NCBI RefSeq assembly: GCF_000025965.1
Contig: NC_006513.1
Coordinates: forward strand, 3,286,001 to 3,350,000
Reading direction: 5' to 3'
Source: Aromatoleum aromaticum EbN1
Lineage (GTDB): Bacteria > Pseudomonadota > Gammaproteobacteria > Burkholderiales > Rhodocyclaceae
DNA: 64,000 nt
The notes under the pieces: generated by a model
What the model saw: only the letters and a program-made list of their open reading frames with translations
Databases searched by the model: none
Told to the model about the DNA's origin: nothing
In this document: positions 54,129 to 64,000 of the stretch, one piece after another
Position numbering within the stretch: the stretch's first letter is position 1
How the letters are laid out: each line of letters opens with the position of its first letter
Made by a program: the position numbers and the translations under genes

Positions 54129-54527
54129 ATGAATATCCGTTGGGATGCAGTGGTCGATTGCCAGTCCCGGACCGCAGAAGTACCGGGCCGTGCGGTTTCT
54201 GGCGCGGTCGTTGGAGCCGTCAGGCACGCCGCGGTCGCGACGGTCAATGTGTGGTTGTACGGGACGTTGGCGGGCAGTGCGACAGAACGCCCGCTCCGGT
54301 TGCAGATTGCGGACCGGCTGTCGACCAATGCAGTGATCCGCGAACTCGGACAGCGCTTGGGTGAGGAGTTTCTGGGGCACGTGGTCGATGCCAAGGGCCG
54401 CAAGTTCGACCACTGCCGGATTTTTGTTGACGGTTCCGAGGTGGACAACCCCGAGCTTCCGGTGCATCAGGGGCCCGGGCCGGCAACAGTGGAAATGATT
54501 CTGCTCACCGCGATCGAGGGAGGTTAA
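54129..54527 (+). CDS. MoaD/ThiS-like sulfur-carrier domain protein ending in Gly-Gly
   Basis: 132 aa. After about 38 N-terminal residues the chain follows a beta-grasp pattern (VNVWLYGTLAGSATERPLRL ... GRKFDHCRIFVDGSEVDNPE) and ends VEMILLTAIEGG. A C-terminal Gly-Gly is the reactive terminus of MoaD/ThiS proteins. It lies four bases before the molybdopterin oxidoreductase gene, so a role in molybdenum cofactor sulfuration dedicated to that enzyme is suggested. The start is uncertain: the family usually begins near VNVWLYG, but ATG 54129 is the first codon after the promoter. Confidence 0.72.
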   Translation: MNIRWDAVVDCQSRTAEVPGRAVSGAVVGAVRHAAVATVNVWLYGTLAGSATERPLRLQIADRLSTNAVIRELGQRLGEEFLGHVVDAKGRKFDHCRIFVDGSEVDNPELPVHQGPGPATVEMILLTAIEGG

Positions 54528-54531
54528 GGCG

Positions 54532-57138
54532 ATGAATGACATGAGCGATATCGGCGGGAAAGCGTCACACAATGACAAATGGGTTCCGACATCCTGTGCG
54601 CTCTGTTACGGTTCCTGTTCGATCCTTGCCCACCGCGTCGATGGGGTGGTCGTCAAGATCGAGGGCAATCCGGAGAGTTCCGTCGGTAAGGGCCGACTGT
54701 GCGGCAAGGGCGTCAGCGGGATCATGACGCACTACGATCCGAATCGGCTCACCGTGCCGTTGCGGCGCACAAATCCGAAGAAGGGCCTCGACGAGGACCC
54801 GGGCTGGAAGGAAATCACCTGGGACGAGGCGCTTGACGAGATCACTGCCCAACTGCGCCGCGTGCGCGAGGACGACCCGCGCAAGCTCGTCGTGCAACGC
54901 ACGACGACGGTGTCTGCGAGCCGCATTCCATTCGTGACCTTCATCGCCGCGTTTGGCACGCCGAACATGTCGATGGCCGGTGGCGGGCTGCACTGCGGCA
55001 ATGCCGCGCACCTGCTGTCGGGGGTGATGCACGCCTCGTGGTCGATCGTGCCCGATTTCGAATATTGCAACTACGCGATCTATTTCGGCGCATCGAAAGG
55101 GCACGGCGCAGGCCATGCGTCCGGGTCGAACATGAAGCTCGCGGCCGATGCGCGCGCACGCGGCATGAAGATGGTGGTGGTTGACCCGATGTGCAACTTC
55201 GCCGCCGCGAAGGCGACCGAATGGGTGCCGCTGCGCGTCGGCACCGACGCCGCGCTGGCGCTCGCGATGGCCCACGTGATGGTCCACGAGCTCGGCATGT
55301 ACGACGCGCCATACCTGCAGGCGAAGACCAACGCACCGTACCTGATCGGCCCCGACAAGCGCTACGTGCGCGACCCGGCGACCGGCAAGCCGACGGTGTG
55401 GGACCTGAAGGCCGGCGCGGCGCGGCCGTTCGGCGAGGTCGAGGCTGCCGACATGGCGCTCGACGGTGAATACGACGTCGACGGCGTGCGCGTGACGCCC
55501 GCGTTCGCGCTGCTACGGGAGCATCTGCGCAAGCACACGCCCGAGTGGGGCGAGAAGATCTCGACCGTGCCCGCGGCGAACATCCGGCGGCTCGCACGCG
55601 AGTTCGCGCAGGAAGCGCGCATCGGCAGCACGATCGTCGTCGATGGTGTGACCCTGCCGTATCGGCCGGTCGCGGCGATCGCCTTCCGCGGCTCGCAGGG
55701 GCATATGAATTCGCTCTACAACTTCTTCGCGATCGACCTGCTGAACCATCTCGTCGGCGCGGCCGACGTCGTCGGCTCGTGCCTCGGCTTCAACCCCGCG
55801 AGCAACGGCTTCCCCGAGAACGACCGTCTTGCGTACATGCCGTATCCGGACGATGATGGGTTGATGATCCCGGGCACTTGGATGGGCTACCACATGCCGT
55901 ATCCGGTCGCCGAGCCTCGCCTGCCGCAGAAGGCTGGCCTGCAGGACTTCTTCGTCATGAGTCTGAACACCCCGTATCTGGACTCGGATGACCGCGAGGA
56001 ACTGTGGGACAAGTTCGAGCTGCCGTACCGGCCCGAGGTGATGCTCAATTTCGGCGCGAATTCGCTGATGAGCGTCGGCAACCGCGATGCGGTCGCCAAG
56101 GCGCTCGCCGACTACAAGTTCATGGTGTCGATCGATCTCTTCGAGACCGAGACGACGCGCTTTGCCGACATCGTGTTGCCCGACTGCGGCCACCTGCAGA
56201 CGCTCGACTCGCGCTCGAACTACCCGTTCATCTTCAGCCTGCCGGCCGGCATGGGCAGCGAATGGTGCTGGCCGATCCGCCAGCCAGTGCTGCCGCCGGT
56301 GGGCGAGCAGCGCCGCTTCCAGGACGTGATGCTCGAGCTCGGCGACCGGCTAGGGATTCGTGCCGACATGAACGCGGCCTACAACGCGGCGATGAACCTC
56401 GAGGGGGCGTACCGCCTGCAGGGCGATCGCAAGTACAGCTTCGAGGAAATCTGCGACGCGGACCTGAAAAACAATTTTGGCCCCGAACGTGGCCTCGAGT
56501 GGTTCAAGGAGCACGGCGTCATCAAGTGGCCGAAAAAACCCGAGGAGGTGTACTGGCGGCCGTTCGCCGATGTGCGCGTGCCGGTCTACTGGGAATTCCT
56601 TGTGCCGGTGTTCGAGAAGATGGACGCGATTGCCGCACCGCGTGGCATCAAGATCCCGCCCGAGTATTACGAACCGCTGCCGGACTTCCTGCCCTGCCTG
56701 TCGCACTGCTGCCAGAAGCCGGGCTTCGACCTCTACGCCTTCTACTACCGCGACGTCCTGCACACCAACAGCTTCACGATGGAAAACCCGTGGCTCGATG
56801 AAGCCGCGCAGCTCGATCCCTTCTCCTACACCATCGCGATCAATGCCGAGACCGGTCGCAAGAAGGGGCTCAAGGACGGCGCGCGGATCTGGGTCGAGAA
56901 CGAAAAAGGTCGCAAGGTCGCCGGCCGGGTCCATCTGACCGAGGCGATTCATCCCGAAGGGCTCGGGGTGGCCGCGTGTGCGGGCCACTGGGGCGACGGC
57001 ATGCCGATCGCGAAAGGCAAGGGCGTGTTCTTCAATGATTTGCTCGAACTCGACTGGGAGCATTCGAGCCCGATCAACCTCAGTCTCGACCTGTGCGCCC
57101 GGGTCAAGGTGACGCTGGCGGAGGAGAACGCGAAATGA
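54532..57138 (+). CDS. Molybdopterin oxidoreductase, catalytic subunit (DMSO reductase family)
   Basis: 868 aa. [4Fe-4S] ligands are C22, C25, C29 (SCALCYGSC) and C57 (GRLCGKG). A probable Mo ligand is Cys155 in GGGLHCGNAAH. Bis-MGD-binding segments continue to the C-terminal dinucleotide-binding domain (HTNSFTMENPWL, RKKGLKDGARIWVENEKG). There is no Tat signal, so the enzyme should face the cytoplasm, like the Athl/resorcinol hydroxylase branch and unlike ethylbenzene dehydrogenase. The stop overlaps the FeS subunit gene. The substrate is not evident. Confidence 0.9.
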   Translation: MNDMSDIGGKASHNDKWVPTSCALCYGSCSILAHRVDGVVVKIEGNPESSVGKGRLCGKGVSGIMTHYDPNRLTVPLRRTNPKKGLDEDPGWKEITWDEALDEITAQLRRVREDDPRKLVVQRTTTVSASRIPFVTFIAAFGTPNMSMAGGGLHCGNAAHLLSGVMHASWSIVPDFEYCNYAIYFGASKGHGAGHASGSNMKLAADARARGMKMVVVDPMCNFAAAKATEWVPLRVGTDAALALAMAHVMVHELGMYDAPYLQAKTNAPYLIGPDKRYVRDPATGKPTVWDLKAGAARPFGEVEAADMALDGEYDVDGVRVTPAFALLREHLRKHTPEWGEKISTVPAANIRRLAREFAQEARIGSTIVVDGVTLPYRPVAAIAFRGSQGHMNSLYNFFAIDLLNHLVGAADVVGSCLGFNPASNGFPENDRLAYMPYPDDDGLMIPGTWMGYHMPYPVAEPRLPQKAGLQDFFVMSLNTPYLDSDDREELWDKFELPYRPEVMLNFGANSLMSVGNRDAVAKALADYKFMVSIDLFETETTRFADIVLPDCGHLQTLDSRSNYPFIFSLPAGMGSEWCWPIRQPVLPPVGEQRRFQDVMLELGDRLGIRADMNAAYNAAMNLEGAYRLQGDRKYSFEEICDADLKNNFGPERGLEWFKEHGVIKWPKKPEEVYWRPFADVRVPVYWEFLVPVFEKMDAIAAPRGIKIPPEYYEPLPDFLPCLSHCCQKPGFDLYAFYYRDVLHTNSFTMENPWLDEAAQLDPFSYTIAINAETGRKKGLKDGARIWVENEKGRKVAGRVHLTEAIHPEGLGVAACAGHWGDGMPIAKGKGVFFNDLLELDWEHSSPINLSLDLCARVKVTLAEENAK

Positions 57139-57737
57139 GATGGGGAATGGTGATCGACCTCAAGCGCTGCATCGCCTGTTACGGCTGCCAGCTCGCGTGC
57201 AAGGCGGAGAACGGCACGCCACCCGGGGTGTTCTTCGCCCGGCTGCTCAAGCATGAAGAGGGGCAGTTCCCGACGGTGCGACAACTGTTCCTGCCGGTGC
57301 TGTGCAACCACTGCGAGGACCCGCCGTGCGTGGAAGTGTGCCCGACCGGCGCAAGCTTCAAGTGCGACGACGGCATCGTCGATATTGATCCCGACAAGTG
57401 CGTCGGCTGTCGCACCTGCATGATGGCCTGCCCGTACGGCAATCGCTACTTCAACGACAAGCCGCAGCACTACTTCCCGCAAGGCTCGACACCGTTCGAG
57501 GAGAAGCGCACCGCGCGCCACCAGACCGACGTGGTGATGAAGTGCAACTTCTGCCGCGACCGCGTCAAGGCCGGCAAGCAGCCGGCCTGCGTCGCGAACT
57601 GCCCGACCGTGGCGCGCTACTTCGGCGACCTCGACGACCCGAACAGCGAAGTCTCGCGCCTCATCAAGGACCGCGGCGGTTTTCCGCTGCACCCGGAGTT
57701 GGGCACCGGACCTTCCGTTTATTACCTGCCGGCCTGA
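57135..57737 (+). CDS. Ferredoxin-type electron-transfer subunit with four [4Fe-4S] clusters
   Basis: 200 aa of the DmsB/PhsB/NrfC type. Four Cys groups: CIACYGCQLAC, CNHCEDPPCVEVCP, CVGCRTCMMACP and CNFCRDRVKAGKQPACVANC. It passes electrons between the Mo subunit and the membrane subunit. ATG overlaps the previous stop (ATGA). No signal peptide, consistent with a cytoplasmic-side complex. Confidence 0.93.
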   Translation: MRWGMVIDLKRCIACYGCQLACKAENGTPPGVFFARLLKHEEGQFPTVRQLFLPVLCNHCEDPPCVEVCPTGASFKCDDGIVDIDPDKCVGCRTCMMACPYGNRYFNDKPQHYFPQGSTPFEEKRTARHQTDVVMKCNFCRDRVKAGKQPACVANCPTVARYFGDLDDPNSEVSRLIKDRGGFPLHPELGTGPSVYYLPA

Positions 57738-57751
57738 TCGGGAGAAGATCG

Positions 57752-58678
57752 ATGAACACGCATGCGAAGTACGAACAGCTGATCCAGGATTTGCGGATGG
57801 ACCTGCGGCCGCAGCGCGAGTGGGGCGAGGGGCGCGGCATCTTTCTCGTCATCGGCCACTTCGTCGTCGGTATCGCGGCCGGGGCGTGGCTGTTCTCGCT
57901 GTTCTTCGAGCAGGCGGCGGGCCTTGTCGTGGCGTTTGTGCTCGCCGCTCTGGGAGGGATCGCGCACCTCGGGTTTCTCGGCCGGCCCGACCGCTTCTGG
58001 CGCATGGCCACCCGCGTACGCACGTCGTGGATCTCCCGCGGGTTCATCGGCTTGAGCCTGTTCCTCTCCGGCGCCGCGCTGTACCTGTTGCCGCTCCATT
58101 GGCCGGGCGCATGGTGGCAACAGGGCTCGCTGCCGGCGAGCGCGGGCTATGTGATGGCACTGCTCGGGACGCTGATCATGATGGGCTATATGGGTTTCGT
58201 GTATACGTCGGCGAAGGCGATACCGTTCTGGAACTCGCCGTTGCACCCGGCGCTGTACATTGCCTATGCGCTGCGCGGCGGCGTCGCGGCCCTTTTCGTC
58301 ACGGCGTGGCTGATGGATTCGGGTCAGGCGTTGCCGGCGGGGCTGCTGCCGATCTGGGGCGGGATCACGATCATCGTGAGCCTGTTCTTCGCGCTGGAGC
58401 TTCACGGCGCGGCGACCAGCGGCAATGCGGCGGCACGGCGTTCCGTGCATGAGCTCCTGGCCGGACGGATGTCCGGCTATTTTTACGGTGGCATGCTAGC
58501 GCTCGGTGTGCTCGTGCCCGCCTGGCTGATGTTCTCGAGCCTGTCCGGGCCACTGTCCACGGGCCTGATGGCCGTGCTTGGCATCACGTCGGCGATCGGG
58601 GATTTCTTCATGAAATACGCGACGATCCGCGCCGGCGTTCGCCTGCCGGTGTGGATGCACCTCACCCCGCAGCGGTAA
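57752..58678 (+). CDS. DmsC/NrfD-like membrane anchor, quinone-reactive subunit
   Basis: 308 aa with about eight hydrophobic segments (for example FLVIGHFVVGIAAGAWLFSL, YVMALLGTLIMMGYMGFVY, LSTGLMAVLGITSAIGDFFM). The DmsC-like features are a helix-loop GRPDRFWRMATR and SWISRGF. It should exchange electrons with quinones. ATG at 57752 is preceded by GGAGAAG. Confidence 0.88.
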   Translation: MNTHAKYEQLIQDLRMDLRPQREWGEGRGIFLVIGHFVVGIAAGAWLFSLFFEQAAGLVVAFVLAALGGIAHLGFLGRPDRFWRMATRVRTSWISRGFIGLSLFLSGAALYLLPLHWPGAWWQQGSLPASAGYVMALLGTLIMMGYMGFVYTSAKAIPFWNSPLHPALYIAYALRGGVAALFVTAWLMDSGQALPAGLLPIWGGITIIVSLFFALELHGAATSGNAAARRSVHELLAGRMSGYFYGGMLALGVLVPAWLMFSSLSGPLSTGLMAVLGITSAIGDFFMKYATIRAGVRLPVWMHLTPQR

Positions 58679-59093
58679 GGAAACACCTCCGCTCCTGCGC
58701 CGGCGCTTGAAGATCGACCTCGGCCGCCGCGAGGTCGAGCGTGTCGAACTGCATGGCGAGCAGGCCCTGCAGGCGGGGCGCTACGTGATCGCGAAGATGT
58801 TCTCGGGGCAACATCTTCGAGGCCGCCCGCCGCTTGCGTCATTCCGCTCCAGGCGGCTCGATCCGGGCGGGATATTACCGGGGCGGAGCGGGTGCTCGTC
58901 CTCCCTTGGCATCCGCATACGCCTCCGGCCTGTGCGCCTCCGCTCTCCCTTCGAGGCCGCGTGAAGCGGTCTGTGCTGCACGACAAAAAGAGCCTCGACG
59001 TCATCCCTTGGCATGGGTGACGTCGCATAAGCGCATGTTTTCATACGGGAAAGCCGGTTAGAAGAATAGAAATTCAAATGTTTAAAACTCATG
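58679..59093. other. Gap with no confident gene
   Basis: A rightward frame just after the anchor gene reads LKIDLGRREVERVELHGEQA before decaying, possibly a remnant. The last 60 bases become A+T-rich ahead of the promoter at 59094. Confidence 0.4.
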
Positions 59094-59153
59094 TTGACGG
59101 TTTTGGTATTCACAGATACGATTGATGTATACCAAGACGCCAGTTGAATACCA
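59094..59153 (+). promoter_or_regulatory. Promoter with TTGGTAT/ATACCAA operator upstream of the enolase-superfamily gene
   Basis: TTGACG (59094-59099), 17 bases, TACGAT (59117-59122). TTGGTAT (59103-59109) and ATACCAA (59129-59135) form an inverted repeat straddling the -10, and ATACCA occurs once more at 59148-59153. TTGGTATACCAA-type half-sites are known for GntR-family regulators. Confidence 0.78.
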
Positions 59154-59165
59154 CGTGAGGTCATT

Positions 59166-60329
59166 ATGAAGATAACGAAAGTGGAAGTGATTCCGATCTC
59201 GACGCCGATGAAGCGTGCGCAGCTGATGCGGGGGGCGACGCTGGCGCGCATCGACGGGGTGCTGCTGAAGCTCCACAGCGACGAAGGGCTGGTGGGGATT
59301 GCCGATGCGGGCGACACCTCGTCGTGGTATCGCGGCGAGACGCAGGATTCGATCACGTCGATGATCTGCGACTTTTTCGCGCCCAAAGTGCTGCTCGGCG
59401 AGGACCCGACGAAGATCGAGAAGATCGTCGGGCGGATGGACATCCTGACGCGCGACAACAACCAGGCGAAGGCGACGGTGGACTTTGCGCTGCACGACCT
59501 GGTGGGCAAGCGCTTCGGGGTGCCGGTGTACCAGCTGCTCGGGGGCAAGACGATCGAGCGCATTCCGCTGGGGCTGGTGCTCGGGGCGGGCGAGCCCGAA
59601 GCGGTGGCCGAAGAGGCGCTGGCGGTGCTGCGGGAAGGCTTTCACTTCGTCAAGCTCAAGGCGGGCGGGCCGCTGAAGGCCGACATCGCGATGGTGGCCG
59701 AAGTGCGTCGCGCGGTCGGCGACGACGTGGATCTGTTTATCGACATCAATGGCGCGTGGACCTACGACCAGGCGCTCACGACGATCCGCGCGCTGGAGAA
59801 GTACAACCTGTCGAAGATCGAGCAGCCGCTGCCGGCGTGGGACCTGGACGGGATGGCGCGGCTGCGCGGCAAGGTCGCCACGCCGATCTACGCCGACGAG
59901 TCGGCGCAGGAGCTGCACGACCTGTTGGCGATCATCAACAAGGGCGCGGCCGACGGGCTGATGATCAAGACGCAGAAGGCGGGCGGGCTCTTGAAGGCGC
60001 AGCGCTGGCTGACGCTGGCGCGGCTGGCGAACCTGCCGGTGATCTGCGGCTGCATGGTGGGCTCGGGGCTCGAGGCGAGCCCGGCGGCGCACCTGCTGGC
60101 GGCCAACGACTGGATTGCGCAGTTCCCGCAGGAGAACGCCGGTCCGCTGCACATCCACGACTGCCTCAACAGCCGCGACATCGACAACGACATCGCGCTC
60201 AACGTGCCGCGCTTCGAAGGCGGCTACCTGTACCCGAACGACGGCCCGGGGCTGGGCATCGAGCTCAACGAGGACCTCGTCCGGCGCCTGGTCACCCCCG
60301 GCAAGGCGGCCCGCGTCGTCACCGCCTGA
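59166..60329 (+). CDS. Enolase-superfamily enzyme (mandelate racemase / muconate lactonizing group)
   Basis: 387 aa. The N-terminal capping domain is followed by a beta-barrel with catalytic or metal residues in FVKLKAGGP (Lys-x-Lys), DLFIDINGAW (first metal Asp), IEQPLPAWD (Glu), TPIYADESAQ (acid) and MIKTQKAGGL (second catalytic Lys). This fits the MLE-like subgroup, enabling proton abstraction alpha to a carboxylate; the reaction may be a racemisation, cycloisomerisation or dehydration. GAGG precedes the ATG. Confidence 0.88.
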   Translation: MKITKVEVIPISTPMKRAQLMRGATLARIDGVLLKLHSDEGLVGIADAGDTSSWYRGETQDSITSMICDFFAPKVLLGEDPTKIEKIVGRMDILTRDNNQAKATVDFALHDLVGKRFGVPVYQLLGGKTIERIPLGLVLGAGEPEAVAEEALAVLREGFHFVKLKAGGPLKADIAMVAEVRRAVGDDVDLFIDINGAWTYDQALTTIRALEKYNLSKIEQPLPAWDLDGMARLRGKVATPIYADESAQELHDLLAIINKGAADGLMIKTQKAGGLLKAQRWLTLARLANLPVICGCMVGSGLEASPAAHLLAANDWIAQFPQENAGPLHIHDCLNSRDIDNDIALNVPRFEGGYLYPNDGPGLGIELNEDLVRRLVTPGKAARVVTA

Positions 60330-60401
60330 TCTGGCTGCGCTTCAGGGAAGCACGGCCGCGTCGAGAGTGATTGAAGCAGAACACATACAGATGGGGTGTC
60401 C

Positions 60402-61628
60402 ATGACCAAATTTTCCACGACTGGCGGGCTGAAGGGCTTGCGGGTTCTCGACCTGGGGCACGCGCTGGCCGCGCCGTTCTGCACGCAGATGCTCGCCGAC
60501 CACGGCGCGGACGTGATCAAGATCGAGCCGCCCGGAGGGGACGTGTCGCGCCGCATCGGCCCGTTCACCGAGGACGACACGACGCGCGAATACGGCGGGC
60601 TGTACCAGTGCTGCAATCGCAACAAGCGCGGCATGGTGCTGGACCTGAAAAGCACGGAAGGACGCGAGGCGTTCCTCAAGATGGTCGAGCAGGCCGACTG
60701 CGTGGTCGAGAACTTCCGCGCCGGTGTCATGGACCGGCTCGGTCTGAGCTACGAGACCCTGGCCGATCACAACCCGCGCATCGTCTATACGTCGATCCGC
60801 GGTTTCGGCGATCCGCGCGGTGGCAAGACTGCCTATACCGATTGGCCGGCGGTGGACATCATCGCCCAGGCGATGGGGGGCCTGATGAGCATTACCGGCC
60901 CCGATGCGGATTGCCCGACCAAGGTGGGTGGCGGCCCTGGCGACACAATACCGGGGCTGTTCGGCGCGTTCTCCACCATGGTCGCGCTGTGGGAGGCGCG
61001 CGCCTCGGGCAAGGGACAGTACGTCGATGTGTCGATGGTCGACAGCCTGATCGCGCTCAACGAGACGGTCACCGTCACCTATACGTATACGGGTGAGGTG
61101 CCGCGCCCCACGGGCAGCCGCCTGCCGCAGATCGCCCCCTTCGGCCGCATCTCGACCAAGGACGGCTGGGCCGTGATTGCCGTGCCGCCGGGTCGCAACT
61201 GGCCGGTGTTCTGCGAGGTGATCGGACGTCCCGAACTGATCGACGATCCGCATTTCTGCAACGAACAGGCGCGGCTCGCCAACTTCGATGCGGTCTATGA
61301 GGTCGTCGAGTCCTTCACCCGCGAACACACCCGCGCCGAACTGCTGCAGATCTTCGGTGGCAAAGTGCCGTTTGCCCCCGTCTATGACTCGGCGGACATT
61401 TTCCAGGATCCGTACTTCCAGATCCGCGAGATGCTGCCGCAGGTCGAGCAGCCGGGCTCCAAACACAAGGTGACCGTACCCGGCGTGCCGGCGAAGCTCA
61501 CGCGCACGCCGGGCGGCGTGTTCCAGCGCGCACCGCTCCTCGGCGAACACACCGACGACATCCTTGACGGTTTCGGCTTCAGCGCGGAAGCGATTGCCAC
61601 GCTGCGCAAATCAGGCGCGGTTGCCTGA
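60402..61628 (+). CDS. Class III (CaiB/BaiF) CoA-transferase
   Basis: 408 aa. LRVLDLGHALAAPFCTQMLA and GADVIKIEPPGGDVSR form the family N terminus, the catalytic Asp is in WPAVDIIAQAMGG, and YVDVSMVDSLIAL follows. It activates an acid by CoA exchange with another thioester. ATG 60402 is chosen because GGGG lies upstream; GTG two codons earlier is possible. About 70 bp after the enolase-superfamily gene. Confidence 0.92.
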   Translation: MTKFSTTGGLKGLRVLDLGHALAAPFCTQMLADHGADVIKIEPPGGDVSRRIGPFTEDDTTREYGGLYQCCNRNKRGMVLDLKSTEGREAFLKMVEQADCVVENFRAGVMDRLGLSYETLADHNPRIVYTSIRGFGDPRGGKTAYTDWPAVDIIAQAMGGLMSITGPDADCPTKVGGGPGDTIPGLFGAFSTMVALWEARASGKGQYVDVSMVDSLIALNETVTVTYTYTGEVPRPTGSRLPQIAPFGRISTKDGWAVIAVPPGRNWPVFCEVIGRPELIDDPHFCNEQARLANFDAVYEVVESFTREHTRAELLQIFGGKVPFAPVYDSADIFQDPYFQIREMLPQVEQPGSKHKVTVPGVPAKLTRTPGGVFQRAPLLGEHTDDILDGFGFSAEAIATLRKSGAVA

Positions 61629-61669
61629 GCCGGACTGCCTGACAAACAAGACACACGAGGAACCTGCGA

Positions 61670-62818
<1,149 letters not shown>

Positions 62819-62898
62819 CGACAGTCGAATCGATGGGTCCGTGCGGATCCGTGCACGGCAGTCTGGAGCGCAGACGCCGAATTCACGAGGAACCCGAA

Positions 62899-64000
62899 AT
62901 GGGAGATGAGGCGATGGAAGAGAGATTCGTCAACCGGATGTCGATGGGCAAAGGCTGGATTGGCGGATGGACGGATCTGGACGGGGGCGTTCTGGCGGTG
63001 ACGGAGCCGGCTACGGGAGAGCGCCTGGCCGAGGTCGGCCTCGCCAGCGCCGGGGACGTGCGGCGTGCGGCACAACTCGCCGCTGAAGCACAGCCCGCGT
63101 GGGCCGCGATGCCGTTCCTCAAGCGGGCGGCGATCTTTCGCCGCGCGGCGGTCATTCTCGAGCGCGAACAGCAGGCAGTGGCTGACTGGATCGTGCGTGA
63201 GACCGGCGGAATCCGGCCGAAGGCCGAGGGCGAAGTTGCGGCAGTGATCAATCACCTGCACGAGGCCGCGGCGATGTTGACGCAGCCGCGAGGCCTGATA
63301 TTGCCGAGCGACGAGGGCACGCTCAGTTATGCGCGTCGCGTCCCCCACGGTGTGGTCGGCGTCATCTCTCCATTCAACTTTCCGTTCCTGCTTTCGAGTC
63401 GCTCGCTGACGCCGGCGCTGGGCGCCGGCAACGCCGTGGTGCTCAAGCCCGATCCGCGCACGCCCGTCAGCGGCGGCCTGCTGCTCGCACTGCTGTTCGA
63501 GGCTGCAGGCTTGCCGCCCAACCTCCTTCAGGTTTTACCCGGCGAGGCGGAAGCCGGTGAAGCCGTCGTGACCGATCCCGACATCACGATGATCTCGTTC
63601 ACCGGCTCCACCGCCGTAGGCCGTCGTGTCGGAGAACTTGCGGGACGTCATTTGAAGAAAGTCGCGCTCGAACTCGGTGGCAAGAACTCGCTGATCGTCC
63701 TCGATGATGCCGATGTCGATCTTGCAGTGTCCAACGGCGCTTTCGCGTCGTGGATGCATCAAGGCCAGATCTGCATGAGCGCCGGACGCCATCTGGTCCA
63801 TGAGAAGGTCGCCGATGCGTATGTCGAACGAATGGCAAGAAAGGCGAAAAGTCTCCCGGTTGGCGATCCGTATCGGGAAGCCGTGGCACTGGGCCCCCTG
63901 ATCACCGCCAAGCAACTCGACCGCGTCGAGCGCATCGTCAGCGAGTCGGTACGCGCCGGCGCGCGCCTGAAGGCCGGTGGAACCGCGCGCGGCCAGTGTT
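62899..64000 (+). CDS. Aldehyde dehydrogenase, benzaldehyde/vanillin type, cut by the window end
   Basis: A partial gene: 367 codons are visible, with no stop before 64000. Rossmann/NAD motifs ISPFNFPFLLSS and GSTAVGRR, catalytic Glu in ALELGGKNSL and catalytic Cys in QGQICMSAGRH. The QGQICMSAGR form is usual for aromatic aldehyde dehydrogenases. ATG 62899 is preceded by GAGGAACC. It is in line with the acyl-CoA dehydrogenase, so an aldehyde is probably part of the same pathway. Confidence 0.88.
   Translation, partial: MGDEAMEERFVNRMSMGKGWIGGWTDLDGGVLAVTEPATGERLAEVGLASAGDVRRAAQLAAEAQPAWAAMPFLKRAAIFRRAAVILEREQQAVADWIVRETGGIRPKAEGEVAAVINHLHEAAAMLTQPRGLILPSDEGTLSYARRVPHGVVGVISPFNFPFLLSSRSLTPALGAGNAVVLKPDPRTPVSGGLLLALLFEAAGLPPNLLQVLPGEAEAGEAVVTDPDITMISFTGSTAVGRRVGELAGRHLKKVALELGGKNSLIVLDDADVDLAVSNGAFASWMHQGQICMSAGRHLVHEKVADAYVERMARKAKSLPVGDPYREAVALGPLITAKQLDRVERIVSESVRAGARLKAGGTARGQC

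Overview
The window looks like a chromosome segment of a betaproteobacterium of the Rhodocyclales (Aromatoleum/Azoarcus/Thauera type). The basis is the uniformly high G+C, the housekeeping order lepA-lepB-rnc-era-recO-pdxJ-acpS-nagZ-uvrC-pgsA-tRNA-Gly-tRNA-Cys, a phasin gene, and an aromatic-acid catabolic cluster. The genus is inferred from gene order and protein flavour; no database search was run.

Region A (1-8.89 kb) is the right end of an integrated element of P4/phage-satellite type lying directly against lepA. From lepA leftwards it has a DUF4102-type tyrosine integrase, an AlpA-like regulator, three small co-translated ORFs (the last only 23 codons and membrane-like), a terminator, a regulatory gap, a primase-helicase gene (N-terminal AEP-like primase, C-terminal DUF3987-type ATPase), a terminator, a dense array of AGCGTTCC/GGAACGCT repeats (candidate replication origin), an HNH nuclease and a small zinc-finger protein. 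An IS66-family element (8-bp target duplication TGTACTGG) has split the primase gene; removing it restores an exact 805-codon frame.

Region B (8.89-19.2 kb) is a compact core operon with many ATGA/GTGA overlaps, ending in pgsA and a consensus promoter for tRNA-Gly(GCC) and tRNA-Cys(GCA).

Region C (about 19.2-44.4 kb) behaves like a genomic island. The 3' half of tRNA-Cys plus about 150 bp downstream is repeated at 44.2 kb. The island carries a Ktr-like K+ uptake pair, an IS21-interrupted hydrolase, an M14-type peptidase, olsB-olsA (ornithine lipid), a PlcP-type phospholipase C preceded by four 11-bp PHO-box repeats, two GT4 glycosyltransferases flanking diacylglycerol kinase, an EAL-CBS-GGDEF protein, an ArsC/LMW-PTP-like protein lacking its catalytic Cys, an MGDG-synthase-like glycosyltransferase with a HAD phosphatase, a phasin, and a Tat-exported PhoX phosphatase. 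Read together, this resembles a phosphate-starvation membrane-lipid remodelling island: PlcP strips phospholipids to diacylglycerol, glycosyltransferases make glycolipids from it, DgkA recycles it, OlsBA makes P-free ornithine lipids, and PhoX scavenges phosphate. Several decayed genes and transposase remnants lie between.

Region D (45-64 kb) is catabolic. A leftward operon encodes fumarylpyruvate hydrolase, gentisate 1,2-dioxygenase, a 3-hydroxybenzoate 6-hydroxylase-like flavoprotein and an ADP-forming acyl-CoA synthetase, followed by a LysR regulator. Divergently there are a crotonase, a 3-hydroxyacyl-CoA dehydrogenase, a MoaD-like protein ending in Gly-Gly, a three-subunit molybdopterin oxidoreductase, an enolase-superfamily enzyme, a class III CoA-transferase, an acyl-CoA dehydrogenase and an aldehyde dehydrogenase cut by the window end. 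Two well-formed promoters overlapped by palindromic operators control the Mo-enzyme and enolase-superfamily units. The substrate of the divergent set cannot be read from the sequence.
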